Shown piece by piece: positions 63,825 to 64,000 of a DNA stretch of 64,000 nt. The DNA comes from Chondrilla cf. caribensis (taxonomy: Eukaryota > Porifera > Demospongiae > Chondrillida > Chondrillidae), in the NCBI GenBank assembly GCA_964020155.1, contig OZ026546.1:5205400-5269399 (forward strand). The letters are read 5' to 3'. Within the stretch, counting starts at the first letter, position 1; every line of letters starts with the position of its first letter. Position numbers and translations under genes: made by a program. The notes below the pieces were generated by a model. That model made no database searches. It saw only the letters and a program-made list of their open reading frames with translations, and was not told the DNA's origin.

Positions 63825-64000
63825 GCATTAATCACTGACCAGTAATATCTATCATACATAGTGACTAGTAGTATACACTATAGCATACAGGTAATGTCAA
63901 TAGAGAGTACTTATATGTAATATCCCACTCACACCATAAAAAGAATACAATATTTCAGACTGAAAGTGAAAAAGCCCTTGCCTGTCCACACCAAACAAAA
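63823..64000 (-). other. Start of another minus-strand 3' region copy
   Basis: Matches 20090-20280 in the same orientation. It suggests that another minus-strand receptor gene continues beyond the window. Confidence 0.5.

Overview
The window is AT-rich eukaryotic (animal) DNA. It has small, mostly phase-1 exons, many (CA)n tracts, transposon debris and a long satellite array. The gene content is single-pass receptors with Ig-like and cysteine-rich fibronectin III (FN3) domains. The repeat mix (Penelope-like, hAT-like, Crypton-like, tRNA-SINE) together with these receptors suggests an early-branching metazoan. A demosponge is my best guess, but no sequence here proves the species. I see no bacterial operons, rRNA or functional tRNA.

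Layout: 1-19.3 kb and 23.9-41.1 kb are diverged copies of one block. Each block holds a plus-strand receptor gene (B at 2435-9748; E at 25551-32538) converging on a minus-strand receptor gene (D, starting at 18541; G, starting at 40323). All start with the same type of exons: a 61-70 nt signal-peptide exon and a 309 nt Ig exon, followed by 1-4 FN3 exons. The tails differ by strand. Plus-strand genes end in one exon with a membrane segment and a short tail carrying spaced tyrosines. Minus-strand genes use a different membrane exon, then a short 42 nt exon, then a set of small candidate exons, some with tyrosine motifs. Between the blocks lies a broken minus-strand copy (F, 21.2-23.6 kb). Further remnants are A (1276-2145), orphan tail exons at 12.2 and 33.6 kb, an FN3 scrap at 19.0 kb, and H (62.86-63.1 kb), in which a signal exon is joined to a tail exon by an internal deletion.

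From 43456 to 60149 there is a 16.7 kb tandem array of about 46 copies of a 359-bp unit. Each unit carries a 22+1+22 nt inverted repeat that is perfect in some copies. Part of the array is organised as a 9- or 10-unit higher-order repeat. A 26-bp scrap of the unit lies 2.1 kb beyond the array end.

Mobile elements include an 811-bp hAT-like element with a TTF-type zinc-finger ORF and 5-bp target duplication (4929-5739), a 746-bp element with inverted ends (6023-6768), a ~170-bp MITE (19668-19834), a Penelope-like GIY-YIG fragment (11.6 kb), an inverted pair of Crypton-type recombinase fragments (8.0-8.6 kb) and a tRNA-derived SINE (61.2 kb).

The most interesting reading is a tandemly duplicating family of Ig/FN3 receptors with tyrosine-bearing tails, arranged as convergent pairs. 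A recognition or adhesion role is possible but is inference only.
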